Below are positions 1-12,412 of a stretch of 64,000 nucleotides of DNA, in pieces. The DNA comes from Anas platyrhynchos (lineage: Eukaryota; Chordata; Aves; Anseriformes; Anatidae). The translations under genes were made by a program, and so were the position numbers. Location: assembly GCF_047663525.1 (NCBI RefSeq), contig NC_092613.1, positions 7,031,501 to 7,095,500 on the forward strand, read 5' to 3'. The notes under the pieces were generated by a model. That model had not been told where the DNA came from. It did no database searches and worked only from the letters and a program-made list of their open reading frames with translations. Within the stretch, counting starts at the first letter, position 1. Each line of letters begins with the position of its first letter.

Positions 1-1274
1 CCTGTGCGTGACGGAGGCTGGGCAGAACACGGGACATTCCAGCGGAGGCGCTTATCTCTGCCTGCTCCCTCCCTGACTCCGGGAAGCTGTGGCTGTTTAC
101 TTGCCGGTACACCTCCTTCATGCCAGAGAGGCTAACTGGTACAGTTTGCCTTCCTTAGCTGTGGAAAGTGAGCCCAGCAGGAGGAACAAGGTGAAAATCC
201 AGTTTTGCAGCCCTGTCCCCTTCGAAATTCTTTGCCTCAATTAGAGGAGAGAGCAAGAGATGTCCCCTCCTGCTGCAGGGACCATCTCCGGGCCAACATG
301 TGCCTCCCTCCTCTGCACCCTGAGGCCACCAGGACTCGAGGCCGTGCCTGGCCTTGGGTCAGGCCTTGCAGAGCTGGAAGGGCTGCTTGTCAGGGGGCCG
401 AAACGGGTGTGAAGTGTGTACAGAGCCCCTGGCACTGGCAGCCCTGCAGGAGGAGCCGCTGGACCCCAGCTTCCCAGAGCACACGCGTTTGGCCTCCATC
501 ACTGCACAAGCGTTAGACGGGTACAATTTACACGGCTGCTGCCTTTCCCCTTTCTTCCCCTCTCGGCATCAGCCAAAACAAAACGCATGTAGACAGCTGG
601 GTGAAGCAGGAGGCACGGCGGTGAGGTTTGCACAGATACAAGCATCCCTCCCTGCCTCTCGCTGTGCAGAGAAGGGGCAGGGCTCCCCAGCTCAGGAGCT
701 GACAGGCTGCCAATTAAGCACAATAAGCGCTGATTAGTTTCCTACCGGAATCCCTCACCTTCCCCCTCCGCGCTTAGACCTTGACTGTCACAAAGGATAC
801 CTTCTTTTACCAACTGCGAACATTTAAACGGCTCGCCCAAGGTCAAACAGCGAGCTAACGGCAGAGGGGAGGGAGCAGCAGATTTTTTTAATCACTACAC
901 ATCCTTCAAAGGAGCACCAAGGCCCCAGCTACACCCAGCGTTACTTCTGCACTCTGTCGGCAAGGAAGCGACTGGGGGCAGCAACCACCTTTCTTAGATG
1001 TGGGCTAGACACAGGATGTCTCAGCCTTGTTCGTTTTTTACGATGGGTGCCCAGCTGGCTGACAGCCCTGGGGTAGGAATTTAAGCTGCAGCCCTCCAGC
1101 AGTGTGAGGTTTGATGCTGTTAGCTGGAGGAAGCAGGCTCCCGAGACAAAATTATTGAAGCTAGACCTGGAAGGGAGCTGCAATGTCTGCTGTCTACAGG
1201 GATCCTCGCTGCTGTAGTCCAGGCTTTGGAGGGAAATTTATCCTAAGGGAAATGAACATTAAGTAAATGATGTC

Positions 1275-1289
1275 TCACACACACACACA
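1275..1289. repeat. (CA)n microsatellite
   Basis: A run of about seven CA dinucleotides. It is short and has no visible link to a gene. Confidence 0.85.
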
Positions 1290-4200
1290 TACGCACAAGA
1301 AACAAAACAAACACTTTTTTTTCTTCCCTTTATCCTAGCAACACCTCCAGCAGCGATTAACCAGCACTGGGAGGGGAGCATGAACCTGTACATCTCCCCA
1401 GCTGCCTGAGAATTTCAGGCTGAGGGACAGAGGCTGGATCGCTTATCAGTAGGGAAGAGCAGATCTGTCTCTTCCCCCCTCCACACTCTCAAAGGACTTT
1501 AATGAAAAAACAAATCCCAGCATACCCAGTGGCGATACCCACGATCAGAAGTTACCTACAGCAACCAAGTCACAGACTCAGCGCCCATAGATTACAAACT
1601 CTTTTCTGTTTAAATTTCATCTTGTCCCAATACCCACCAACTATCTCCTTATTTTGCTCACAGAAAACCGAGAGATGGACTTAGCTGCAAAGAACTCCCA
1701 GTGCAAACTACCAAAAGCGTCTGATCCGTAAAGACAGGGCAGAGAGATGGAAAATGAAGATTTGGGAGGTTTGAGGGAGGCAGAAGGCAGCACTCACCTC
1801 CCCCAGGCAGAGCGGTGACAGCAGATCCCCGCAGCCAGCCGGGTACGCGGCACTCAGGAAAAGCTGCTTAAGTAGGCTGCAGGCAGGCAGAGGTGGAACC
1901 GAGCAGGTACACACAAGGGTTTGGTTTCAGGGCCCTCCCTGCCTCCTGATAACGCCGAGCTGCACGGGGTTGTTGGTGCTGTTAGCACCACGGCCACGCC
2001 TGCGCTGGGCCCCTCGTGCACGGTGCTGAGCAAACACGGGCTGCCAGCACCAGCCTCACAAAGCCACTCTCCACCGAGTGCTTTGCTGCTCCGGTCCCAA
2101 ACCAGCTCAGAAAGAAACTCCGGGATGTAGATTCACACCTAAACTGCCCTGCTTTGCTGTTCACGTTTTGTCACCTCTTCCTGTGGATCTGCTGGGGCTT
2201 CAGGAACGGATCCTCTGCGCTACGGGCACCTGCAGGTCCCAGGTGGGGTGTGCAGAGCAGGGTTCCCCATCTGCTCCCACGCTGCTCCCCATCACCGAGG
2301 GGTCTGGGGCTGAACCAGCAAGCAGAGACAGCCTTAGCACAGGGGATTATTATTACTGTCACCGTTTTGCAGGTGACCATCTGGTTCTGAAGAACAGCCC
2401 CAGCAGCAAGACCTAACGCTTCGGTTGAACTGCTCATCTCTGCCAGGACAGTTTATTTGGCAGGCTATGCAGGAGGACTGATTTGAGGGGGTGGCTGGTC
2501 AGAAAGCTGCGTGACAGAAAGCACTTTTGGCCTTCTGGCCTCAGTTTCCCCCAGCTTTACCGGCAGGGACAGCATTTGTCCCTCCCTAAGGACACAGTGC
2601 CAAGCACCTTGACAAGGATAACAGCCAACCCCTCCCAAAACTGCATCCCAGCCCTTCTGTGCAGGGTTTCCTGCACACAGCAGCAGAAAGGAGCCACGGC
2701 TGGGGCTTTTCCACAACCGTGCACCAGGCTGTCATGGCACGGGGACATCACCTGCTGCTGAGCGCTAAGGCTCTTCCTCTCCCTCCCCAGGGAGCAGCAA
2801 AACGCTTGAAAACCCAAGGTTTTCTGTTTTAGTTTTAAGTTCACAACCCGAACTTTTCCTTCCTTTTCTCTGCAGAGAACCAGCAGATCAACCCCAGGAG
2901 GCTCTTCCACCTGGCAGCCAGGTAGGAGGGCGGGACAAGGCAGGAGCTCAGCAGCACCCAGCACCACGCTGTCCGCACAAAGGCAGCCCCGGGGCAGCTC
3001 TGTGCCACCCACCCGGACCAAGGAGCCTGCCCAGCACCTACAACCAAAGGACTGCACCTCCTGCATGTCTGCTGTCTCCTGCACCCCCTCTCCTCTCCTG
3101 TGACAACACCCAGAAGGGGGGAAGCCGGGCTGGCTGCCTCTGCTGAGCACGACTCACCTGGCAGCAGTAACAGGGAGCAGGCAGGAGGAGCAGGGCTGAA
3201 GCCAGGGGATCGGCTTCTGAGAGTCCGGTTCTTTCACGGCAGGGGACCAGCAGGCTTGGATTTGTGCCTTTCCCCTAGTCAGAGTGGATTCCTTGCTCAC
3301 GTGCTTGGAGAAAAAGTTTTGACAAACGTCCTCGTGAGCTCAGTGTGGTACAGATGGTACAGACACACAGAGCTGCAGAGGAGCAGCAGTGGGTGCACAG
3401 CCGCACGCAGCCACGGGGCTGGATGTGCCGGTGATGTCAGATGCAGGGACTCGCTTACCAAGCAACGAAACAGCTAGCAGACAGCTAACCTCCCACTTCC
3501 TTTCTCTCAGCAGCACGGGCGCTGCTCTGTGTGCCCTCCCCAGCGGGCTCCGCGCCGCACCTTTTGCTGGGACACCTTGAGAAAACAAACTGTGTGCTAA
3601 TGGACATGCACCGAAAGAAGCTTCTCCTCCTCCTGATCTCCTCAAATCTTCACAGCGTAGGATATTACAAGTAATTGCATCTGTGCTTGGACAGAATAAC
3701 AACTGAGGGACAGCTGTTTTATAAATAAAATTGGGGTGTAGTTATGTGGCTGAGAAAAACTCCCTCCTTCCTCCAAAGAGCCCATATCTCGCCGCTCTGC
3801 AGCCTTCCCCATCACCCCCGTGGGTGCAGAGATGAGATGTTGCTGTGCGTGGTAGCAACCCCTCTGATTTATTGCTACCCAGCAGATGAACAAACAGCCG
3901 CAGCAATGATCAGCCCGTGGAGATCTGCCAGCACTTGTGACCTGCCCGGCTCTGTAACAACCCAAACCCTTTCTTACACGGGAAGAAATTTCCCTGGGTC
4001 AGCCTTTGCCAGGCTGGAGGCAGGGGACGGTGAAGGGCAGGGGCTGCTCCAGGTGACCCAGCCCCACACCTTTCCTCCCCAGCACAGGGCAGATTCGATG
4101 CAGGAACTGATTGCCAACGAGCAGCGGGGAGAGGGGAGGGCGAGGGGTATTGTTAGCCATTCATAACCACAGCGTTACACTTCCAACCTTCCGAGGGGCT

Positions 4201-6767
4201 CTTTCTGAACGTTATTAATTCCCCGCTCCCTGGAAGCCCTTTGGAAGAAAGGGTGGGAGCGAGCACAAGGGCGAGCGCTTCGGGAAGGGCTGTTCATACA
4301 GTGCCAGAGCCTTTCACAGCTATCAGTGGCCATTCAGTGCCGCTGAATGTGAAATACACCATGGAGAATAGCTCTGGCAGGCTTGCGCGGGATGAAATGG
4401 AAAACTCACCTGACCTCTCCTGACCCTCTCCCCTTCCCCCCCCTCCAAATCTCCTTGACCCCATTCACAGTGTGGGGAGAGGGGAGTGGTCATTAAGCAG
4501 GGATGGGAGAATTGCAATTTATTTAGTCTCCCTGAATTAACTCTGCGTTTCCTTTGAGCTCAGGGGCTCCATTATATTGGCCTCGGCAGCTCAGCTTAGG
4601 GAAAGAGCAGCAGCGGGTGGAAATCCCCTTAGATGAGAACAAGGAAGACCCAAGGGCCACAGCCCATTCGAAATTCCCTCCCTTACCCCGCCGTGCAGCA
4701 CCCAGCAGCCCAGACACCAGGAGTTATCAATCCAGGAAAAACGCTGGATGCTACAGACATTTAGGAGCTGAAGGAAGGGGCACGTCCCCAAGGCAGCTCA
4801 GAACACCTTCCACGTGGTTTGTTCGTAAGGGAGACATTTAAATTTATTGGGATTGGGAGTTGTTTTATCTGCCAGGCAGAAATTGCTTCCTTGCAGCACC
4901 CACGAGGTGGTTATCCTGCTGTTAGGGCTATTGGAAGGTCATGGCTCAGCCTGTGGTTGGTGCTCTTGTGGAGAGCAGACTGATCCCTGCCCAAGGAACA
5001 CAAGCACGGAGACTGAAAGCAATTCACTAGGATCTCCATTTTGTGAACTGAGAGCAGGAAGCAAAAGAGAGAAGGAGCCAAGCTTTAAGCGCCTGGAGCT
5101 ACCAGGGGGCTGCATCTCCCCTTTGGGAGATTTGCTGGTTCGTGCTGATGGTTTGTGCTGGTGGTTTGTTGGGTTGGGCTGTCCTAGACCCAGCCCTGGG
5201 GACTGCTGCACGTCTGCAGAAGCTCTGGGAGCTTTGGGGTTGTTTCCAATAGCAGGGCTTTGCTCAAGCAATGGTCGATCAGGGAGGGCAGGTGACTGCA
5301 AAGTGTCTTCCCTGTTTTGCAGTAAGCAGCAAGGGCACTTGAAACAGGCTGGTATTAGTCCTCCTTTGAGCAATTGGATAAAGCAAAGGCACCAGGGAAA
5401 GGCTACGGACAGCAAATGAAGGTCCCTATAAGGTGGATAAGGTCAAAACATTTTTTAGGAACAAACATTAGGAAAGGATGCTCTCCTCTCCCGGCAGGCT
5501 AACGGCACCGTCCATGCCAGGGGGATCGTTTGCAGAATGGGGAAAGGATCTGTCCTGCTTGCCCTTCACCCTGCACGTCGCTGGTATTTCACGCTTCTTT
5601 CTGAAGCCAAGCCAACAGCTCTGCGGACTCTTTATCCTCACCCTGCCCCAGAACATCAAACAGACAGCGGGACAGCCCCCAGGCTCCACTGACCTCCTGC
5701 TTCTTCCCCCTGGCAGACAAAGGAACTGCTCCTGGCAGGAGCTCCAGCCTGAGCTCCCCTGCCTGCCAGCCTGGCCAGAGAAAGCGACAGAGCAGCAGAG
5801 GCCAGTTCCAGCCTCTCCTCCTCCCGTAACAAACCAGGAACTGCCTCCAGCTCGCGAGGTCACTGACACAGCAGAGGCCACGCTGACACGTTTTGGAGCT
5901 TGCTGCGGACAGCCCGGGATGCCAGAGGGTGCCAGGAACTCTCCCACAGCTGGCAGGCGTCACCAGCACGTCCACCCGCCTGCAGCCACGCAGGGCTTCG
6001 GGCTGCTGGGTGAGATCCTGCCCCAGCCCACACGAGGAGGAGCGTGGCCAAGTGAAAGCAGGGTGCAGGGAGGAGCTGGGCGCTGAGCTCCGTACAGGGG
6101 CCGAGGCTGAAGGGCTGAAACCTGGTCTGCAGCTCGGCCCCATTTCCATGAGGGACACTGACTGGAGAGCCAAGCAAGCTAAGCTGTGATGCAGGGAAGG
6201 ACTGAGTGCCCTAAAAAATACCCTACAGCTCAGCTGCAGAAGGATCTTCAGAGAGCACTGAAGGAGCTGCGGTGGAACTGCTGGTGCCAGCTGCAGGGCA
6301 GGACAGCCTCACGGCATTTCACCCACTTAGGGCCAGCAGCTGATCTCCAAACTTCACGAAGCACAGAGAAGTCTCACGCTCCCCTAAACACACACAACGC
6401 AACCCAAGAGGCATCGCTTTCGGCTCCCACTCCCGTCTCGCTCCTGCTGGTCACCCTCCCCTGAGCTGGCGTCGGGTGTGCCACGAACAGCTCAAACCTC
6501 CAGACAAGGCTGGCATTACTGTGTACAGCTTTTTTTTTTTGCTGTGGCATGAGCCAGGCTCTTACTTTTATTCATGAGAGGAGCCCCTGTTTTGGAGTGG
6601 GAGGGCAAACGCGAGATGAGCTGGTTCTGCTTTCCACTTGAGTTCATTTTTGCTGTTTAAAATACTGTGCCCATCGCCCTGGCACTTGCTCTGACTCAGC
6701 CTTTCCCCCACCCCCTCTTTTTTATTTTTATTGCCAAAGAATAAAAATGTAAATCGAACTGGGAAGG

Positions 6768-6785
6768 AAAAAAAAAAAAAAAAAA
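6768..6785. repeat. Poly-A tract
   Basis: An uninterrupted run of 18 A. It opens a roughly 400-bp GC-rich block that ends at a second A run at 7,175-7,192. Confidence 0.9.
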
Positions 6786-7170
6786 GAGCCCCCTCCAGGT
6801 GCCCCCCTTCTCCGCAGCGCGGTAACGGGCGCAGATTCTATCCACCGCCACATGACCAGGGCCCGTATTTCTGTGTCAGGGTGTAAAACCTTCCCCGCTG
6901 AGCCGCCTTTTCTCTGCCTGAGGCTGGGGGCTTCTGCTCCGCGTCTAGTCAAACAGGCCCACAAAGGGGATTAAGGAGAGCCCCTCAGCCCCACAGAGTA
7001 ATCCATCAAATTATCCCTTGTTGGCGGTGCCGGCCGCCTTGGGGGAAGCGGAGGGAGGGAGCTCCGCAGGCTTTTAAAGGCGCTGAAATTATACTTGAGC
7101 CTGAAACACTCCACCCAGCTGCTCCAGCCCGCAGCACAATGAGCTGGTTGTAAAGGGAATACCGGGGAGC
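6786..7170. promoter_or_regulatory. Possible conserved non-coding element
   Basis: GC-rich, non-repetitive DNA with transcription-factor-like words packed together: a CACATG E-box near 6,850, TAATCC and ATCAAA words near 7,001-7,012, and a TTTAAAGG word near 7,073. There is no open frame with recognisable protein similarity. The call rests only on the texture of the sequence; an alignment with other birds and mammals would decide it. Confidence 0.2.
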
Positions 7171-7174
7171 GAGG

Positions 7175-7192
7175 AAAAAAAAAAAAAAAAAA
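7175..7192. repeat. Poly-A tract followed by GA repeat
   Basis: A run of 18 A followed by a short GAGAGAGA tail. With the run at 6,768 it brackets a GC-rich block. Confidence 0.9.
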
Positions 7193-9432
7193 GAGAGAGA
7201 CGGCCGCTGGTAAAAAGCGCAGCAGCCTCCCGATGTGTGACAGCCCAACAGGTGGCTCGGGCCCCGCTCCCGCGACCCCGCAGCAGCGCGATAGTGCCGG
7301 GATGCCTGTGCCTGGGCAGGGGGAGACCCTGAGCATCCAAATAACGTTGGGGTGTGTTGGTCCTGCTCGAATGGACCCTGGGCATGGCCTTAGTGCTGTT
7401 GAGACTGAGGCAGAGCCTGCATTTAGCTGCTGAGGAGCCCCTGGTGCTCTCCTGCAAGGGACGAGGGCTGGGTCCGGCAGTGCTGTGATGGTGCCACCCC
7501 AGGCTGTCCCCCTGCAGGCCCCCCAAAAAAGCAGATCACACTCACCAAACTCCGTCTACCTGGACATTGAAACTGCATTTTCCTGCAGTGCAGCTACACC
7601 TGCATAGCTCAATCCCACACAAGCTTCTCTGCTTGGCATCACTGCCCTGTTTCGAGGTGTGAAGCCTGCCATCCACCAGCCTTCCCTGAGCAAGCACGTG
7701 GGACTTCAGAGGCTTGCATTTCTGTAAGTCTTCTTAGGCAGAAAGCACTTACCCCAACAACCTGGAACTGGCAAAGGAAAGAGCAAACCAGTCCTGGTGG
7801 GAGGCTGGTAGCTGGCAGGGAGCACACATGCCTGTCCCGTGGATGCTGCGCTGCTCACCTTGGCACTGAGACAGCGACACACAACTTCTCAGTTCTGGTC
7901 ACCAGTGCTGAGCAGGAGGAAAATTTCCCACCTGTTACAGAGAAGAAATGGGAGGGCAGAAACCCTAGCTATTTTATTGTGCCTGCTTTGCAATGTCTGT
8001 TCACAGGGCTGGGAAAATGGGAAGTGAAATTGGAACTTCTTGTTTCCAACCAAAGCACGAATGCTGCGTAACGGCACGTCTGCCTGCCCAGCTAGCCACA
8101 GCACCGTCGCTCCTCCAGCACGGCTCTGGGACTTGCACCCCATAAGAGATCATCATCTTTTCTGGCTTTATTTAGCAAACTGTGACAATCACGGGGCCAG
8201 CTGAGTCTCAGTGCCAGCCTCAGGGTGGAGAGGGCAGCTGTGATGTGCTAGCACAACGCCGCAGCCACGGCAGAGGGCTGAGCCGTACCCCAACGAGCCT
8301 GTTTTGAAGCTGCAGAGAGGGGTCTGACAAATATAACCACAGCAGGAGCTGCTGCTACCTAACCCTGAAATCTCACCTTCCCTCATTTTTGCCAAAAACG
8401 TGTCCTTAGGTCCGTACCTAGGACAGACAGAGGTTTGGCTGGTTGCTTCTCCCTGCGTGGTGGTGCTTGGAGAGAAGCAGGCAACAGGCGCAGGCTTCTG
8501 CAGTCCCTCGCGCTGAAAGTTTTGGGAGCGTGACCTTGTGCTCTTCCTCAAAGGATATACTTTGAATCCTAGACACACACAGAGCTAATGGGCTCTTTTG
8601 TAATCACATGGTAGTTAGTCCATTTTTTCATGGTAATTTTCTGGTCTGCAATTCCAGTTATTTGTGTCCCTGCCGGAGAAGTTTGATGCTAACATATCTC
8701 TCGGCAAGCCCTTTGACCTCCGCTGGCAGGTTGGTGGGTTTCTCCCTCTCTGTTTTCTGTCTCTAAAATGAGGTCATGGCTTTGAAAGAGACAAAGAGCC
8801 TTTGCAGCGTGAGGAATAGCCCCAAGACAGCTGTGAGCACAGAACCCCCATCAGTCACATCGGGCCCTGAGCGCATGAGAGGCGAGCAAGCTGGGCAACA
8901 GCCCGCAGCTCTCCTGGGAACGGCTGGGTTTTACCCCCCTGCTCGGAGATCGTGCAAGAGCTCGTACCGAGCACGAACGGATGTGGACGGGCAGCCACCC
9001 GTGGTGGCACAACTCAAAGGGGGGAGGGAATGCAGCAAACCCCGCAGACTTTGGGCTGGGAGCTGCTGTAAGGTCCCACTGGCCCTGCTGTCTGTCCCCC
9101 TGGCAGGGTTGCTGTTTCCGTCCCACTGCCTCTCAGCCACCTGCGTGCTGCCCTGTGGGCTGCAGCTGCCCGCGGAGGTGGGTTTACACCACTTTGCCAG
9201 GCTCCTTCTGTCTCAGAAAGGCTCCTTCTGCCTCAGCAGCCACAGGGACGGGTGAGCGGCACGCAGGCAATGACCGGATTTCTCTTTAAGGTCACGCATC
9301 CAAGTCCCGAGATCTTTCTTACAAGAAAAGCAATTCCACGTGCCTCAGATAGCAAAAACTTTGCACGAGCCCTGCCATCTGCCTGTGGCACGCCAACGTC
9401 TCCGTGTTAATGAGGGCCCTCAGATCACCTCC

Positions 9433-9625
9433 TTATCATGACAGACTGGTCATGAGGTCTGGGTCTAAAAACAAGAGATCCTGTGATTTTACTTCTGTCT
9501 GAAGCTGTCTGGATAACTACAAAGATAAGAAGCCATCAGAGTGTGTTTTTTAAGACAGATAACTTTCACTGAAAGATAGTTATAAGCAGCTTACGAAGCC
9601 TTTTCCTTTCCCCGTTCTCATTATC
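9433..9625. promoter_or_regulatory. Cluster of GATA-factor motifs
   Basis: Five WGATAR-type matches lie within 193 bp: TGATAA on the minus strand at 9,433-9,438, AGATAA at 9,523-9,528, AGATAA at 9,557-9,562, AGATAG at 9,574-9,579 and TGATAA on the minus strand at 9,621-9,626. A further GGATAA is at 9,511-9,516. This density suggests an enhancer used by GATA factors (blood, gut or heart type). No nearby target gene is identified. Confidence 0.3.
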
Positions 9626-10194
9626 AGTTTAATGTACCACGGACCCTGAACTCACAGGGATTTAACGTGAAGCTGTAGCCATTTACCCAGCACACGCAGC
9701 AGCACAGAGTAGCTGCCAGGGGAGTTTTCCCCTTCTGAAAAGACAAAGCCCCAAGCCGCGATTTCTATAGGCGGCGAACAGAGCGAGGCATTTTACCACC
9801 CCCCTCGCTCCCTGCCTCTGCGTACAGACAGGCACCTGACTTCTGTTTTGCAGCTCCTGCAGGAGTACCAGCCTTGAATTATTAGCTTTTTAGTAATTAA
9901 GCTGGAAGTTCAAGTTCAAAGCTGCCTGGATTTTGCCGAGCACTCCGGCCAGGGGTGCTCGGGCTTTTCGTTGCACACGGTTGGTTTCTTGCTTTGATGC
10001 ACCCTGCATCCATCAAGGGGACAGGCAGGGAAGTGGTGCGAGCACGAAAGCTCCTTAGCACTTGCTGACAAGGTCTGCTGTCGTAGGGGCAGAAGATTAA
10101 AACTTTGTGCATTTCAGACTAAGGAGAGCAGGATTTTCTCTCCTCGCTGGGCTCTCTTGCCCATATTTACCGGAGTAAAGTTCAGCGAGCTACA

Positions 10195-10240
10195 AATCAC
10201 AGAATCACAGAATCACAGAATTTCTAGGTTGGAAGAGACC
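10195..10240 (-). mobile_element. CR1 LINE, 3' end fragment
   Basis: Three tandem copies of an ATCACAGA-type 8-mer are followed by the 'ttctaggttggaagagacc' block. This is the reverse complement of the standard avian CR1 3' terminus, so the element lies on the minus strand. Only the last few dozen bases are clear. It is one of the main pieces of evidence that the window is avian. Confidence 0.9.
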
Positions 10241-10549
10241 AAATGAAGCAGAAAGGCCTCTGATATTCCCGCAATATGCTCTGGGTGCCTCGGGCAAACA
10301 GCCAGGGCACCTCGGGCAGGCACGGTGCTGGCTCTGCCCGGTAAGAGCCGGGAAAGGGGTTATCACCAGCAGCGTTTTGGGTCGTTCTGGCTCTGCACCA
10401 GCATGTGGTGACTAGCCACAGTTGCACTCGCCTGCTAGGGGGATAGCTAGCATTCCCTGCTCTTGCCCAAGAGGCTTATTCACAGCTATCAACACGAGCC
10501 ACAGACAGTGATGAATGGGAATATCTGGGGGCAGCACAAATGCAGACTG

Positions 10550-10800
10550 TTCGCAGAAATCAAAGCTGAAAGAGGCCCTGTTGAATCATCTTCCCCGAGG
10601 CTGTCGCAGGACTGTTCCCAACAGCACATTCTCTAGCACATTTGTCCAGCCTGGATGGATGGATCTCAAGCACTGAGGTTGCAAGAATTTCCCCTGAAAC
10701 AATACCCGTGGGCTGAGGTTTAATAGCTGGAAGCATCCTTCCTAGGTTCCCTGTGCCCCTCTTTCTACCTGCACGGTCAGCCCGTTCTCCCGACAACATT
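10550..10800. repeat. Possible degenerate CR1-like repeat
   Basis: The wording and spacing (a 'ttgtccagcctggatgg' block followed by pyrimidine-rich text ending near 'gttccctgtgcccct') recall old CR1 3' UTR sequence on the minus strand, but no terminal 8-mers are visible. This is recognition by eye only. Confidence 0.2.
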
Positions 10801-11160
10801 TAGCTGCTCTCCTCCACCTAGCTTCAGTCAGTCCCCATGAAAAGCCACCCTTCCAGGCCCATTAATTGCTCGGTTGGCCTCGGCTGTAGCACAGCAGCCT
10901 TTTGTTCTAGCATTGCTCCAGCTGCTTCCACCGCCCCTCTCGCACAGGAGTCGTTTGTCAGAGCCATTCCCAAACCCACCTCTGGAGTCCAGCAGCGACA
11001 GCGCCCACACAAAGCCCTCTCCTGTCCCCACACGAGCCAGTACCTGGTACGCACAGCCTGCTGCCATCTCATTGTTCCTTTGTGCTCCATCTCTTTGCAT
11101 TTATGAACTGCCTCGAGCCCCGGACCTACAAGGCCGCTCTCTCTGCCACCACAACAAGCC

Positions 11161-11166
11161 TTTATT
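11161..11166 (-). terminator. Candidate AATAAA poly(A) signal
   Basis: The plus strand reads TTTATT, so the minus strand has AATAAA. It lies about 450 bp beyond the stop codon of the candidate terminal exon at 11,612-11,851, a plausible 3' UTR length. It means something only if that exon is real. Confidence 0.2.
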
Positions 11167-11611
11167 CTGTTTGCACAGCTCCGAGCGAAGGGAGAATTTC
11201 CTCCAGAAAGCAGACCAAGGTAGCACAGCAATACCCAGCACACCACGCAGGCATTATAACACTGGATAGAGGGAAAAGAGAGCAGCGCAACATCCTGGAC
11301 CTATGGCAGATGCTCTGTGTCAGTTGCAGAGCACAGCCTGCTGATGGAAGCAGCTTAAAATCACCAGCAGGTAACTCACCCACAGGCTCAGAGTAACGTA
11401 GAGGCTCTGGGTCTTCACGCAGAGAGGACGGAAAACAGAGTGCGTACACTTACACCCACTTCAAATCTAACTGAAGAGCCACTTCTGGGCACTGCTCCTA
11501 AATTAGAAGCAGGCAACTGGGAGGAGACGGCAGAATAGCTTTAAGATTTGAGGTTTGACCACCACTTCAGTTGCTTTGATGCAGGAGGTCAGATCCCAGC
11601 AGGAGTCAACC

Positions 11612-11851
11612 CTAATGTTTGGTAAAGAAAATGCGATCCACGGATTTTACTGCATGCTCCATTTCACCGAAAGTCTTAACCCATAAATCTAAAGCAAGAT
11701 TCAGATCACAAATACACACATCATTCCTCAAGTTGGCTCTAGCCTGCTCCACAAGAACATTAATGTCTTTTGAGTGCTGACGACTTGCACAGATTTGAGT
11801 CACTGCACTCATTATATTTGCGTTTTTCTTGAGGAAAACTAGCTCTAGCTC
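11612..11851 (-). CDS. Candidate terminal exon of an unrecognised gene
   Basis: On the minus strand a good acceptor (pyrimidine-rich tract ending TCTCCAG) at 11,852 opens a 79-codon frame ending in TAG at 11,612. The predicted peptide is helical, begins ELELVFLKKN and ends near VDRIFFTKH. A KTFGEME segment about 19 residues from the end loosely recalls the K-x-x-G-E-x-[DE] helix of IL-10-family cytokines; the match is short and may be chance. In the same direction, other phase-0 open segments with splice-like edges lie at 12,323-12,412, 14,204-14,326 and 14,928-15,068. I do not recognise the protein, and no start codon is identified. Confidence 0.25.
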   Translation of the reverse strand, partial: ELELVFLKKNANIMSAVTQICASRQHSKDINVLVEQARANLRNDVCICDLNLALDLWVKTFGEMEHAVKSVDRIFFTKH

Positions 11852-12322
11852 CTGGAGACAAACAACCACGGAGAGCTTCAGCTTCCACCAGAGTGAAGGT
11901 GGAAAAAATCTGCTCCTTTGATGGAAGAGAAAAACCTTCGACCTCACAAACCCAAACCAGCGCCCACCATTGTTTTAAGTTTCTTTTTCAAATAAACCTC
12001 ATTATCTTGCGAGAGGCCATCCTTACACGGTCTGAATATTCAAAAATTGGCAATTATGAGAATTCATCTGCAAACCACCGTAAGTTGGTTCTTTCTGGAT
12101 CAGCAGAGCTGGTTTCACGTGCTACTCTATGAAGGTTTCCCTTGGATGTAAGGCAGGGACAGGGCCCTGAGAACTGGGCTAGCAGCAGTTTTAGTGCCTG
12201 CACAGTGACTTTGAGAAAGAAAAACTGTTCAGAGCTGCAAACCAAGCACCTGCTTCTTGCTGTGTGTGTTCCAGCCGCCCTCCAGCACCGAGACAAAGAA
12301 GCCATTCGGACCACATTCCTAC

Positions 12323-12412
12323 ATTACATTTCTTATTTTGCCAGACAATATTCACGGGGGTCTGTTTCTCCTCTTCTGCAGGCTGGCAAAATGTTAAACA
12401 AATATTTTTGAA
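12323..12412 (-). CDS. Candidate internal exon (weak)
   Basis: A 90-nt segment lies between an acceptor-like CTCTTGCAG and a donor-like GTAGGA on the minus strand, open in a phase-0 frame of 30 codons starting FKNICLTFCQ. It would join in frame to the candidate terminal exon at 11,851. A second frame is also nearly open, which lowers confidence. Confidence 0.15.

Larger units (their letters stand above)
1..9390. other. Intergenic stretch, no recognisable gene
   Basis: I could not recognise any protein in the open frames of this stretch. The frames are short, lack conserved domains, and are broken by stops without convincing splice sites. It is moderately GC-rich, with a CA microsatellite at 1,275-1,289, poly-A runs at 6,768-6,785 and 7,175-7,192, and a few blocks that look like conserved non-coding DNA (listed separately). 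A non-coding transcript cannot be excluded. Confidence 0.6.

Noticed and set aside
2557-3150. 197-codon minus-strand frame
   Set aside because: No recognisable domain, Cys- and Gly-rich composition typical of a chance frame in GC-rich DNA, and no splice or start context.
5478-6173. Overlapping 190-200-codon frames on both strands
   Set aside because: Both strands are equally open, which indicates base composition rather than coding; neither resembles a known protein.
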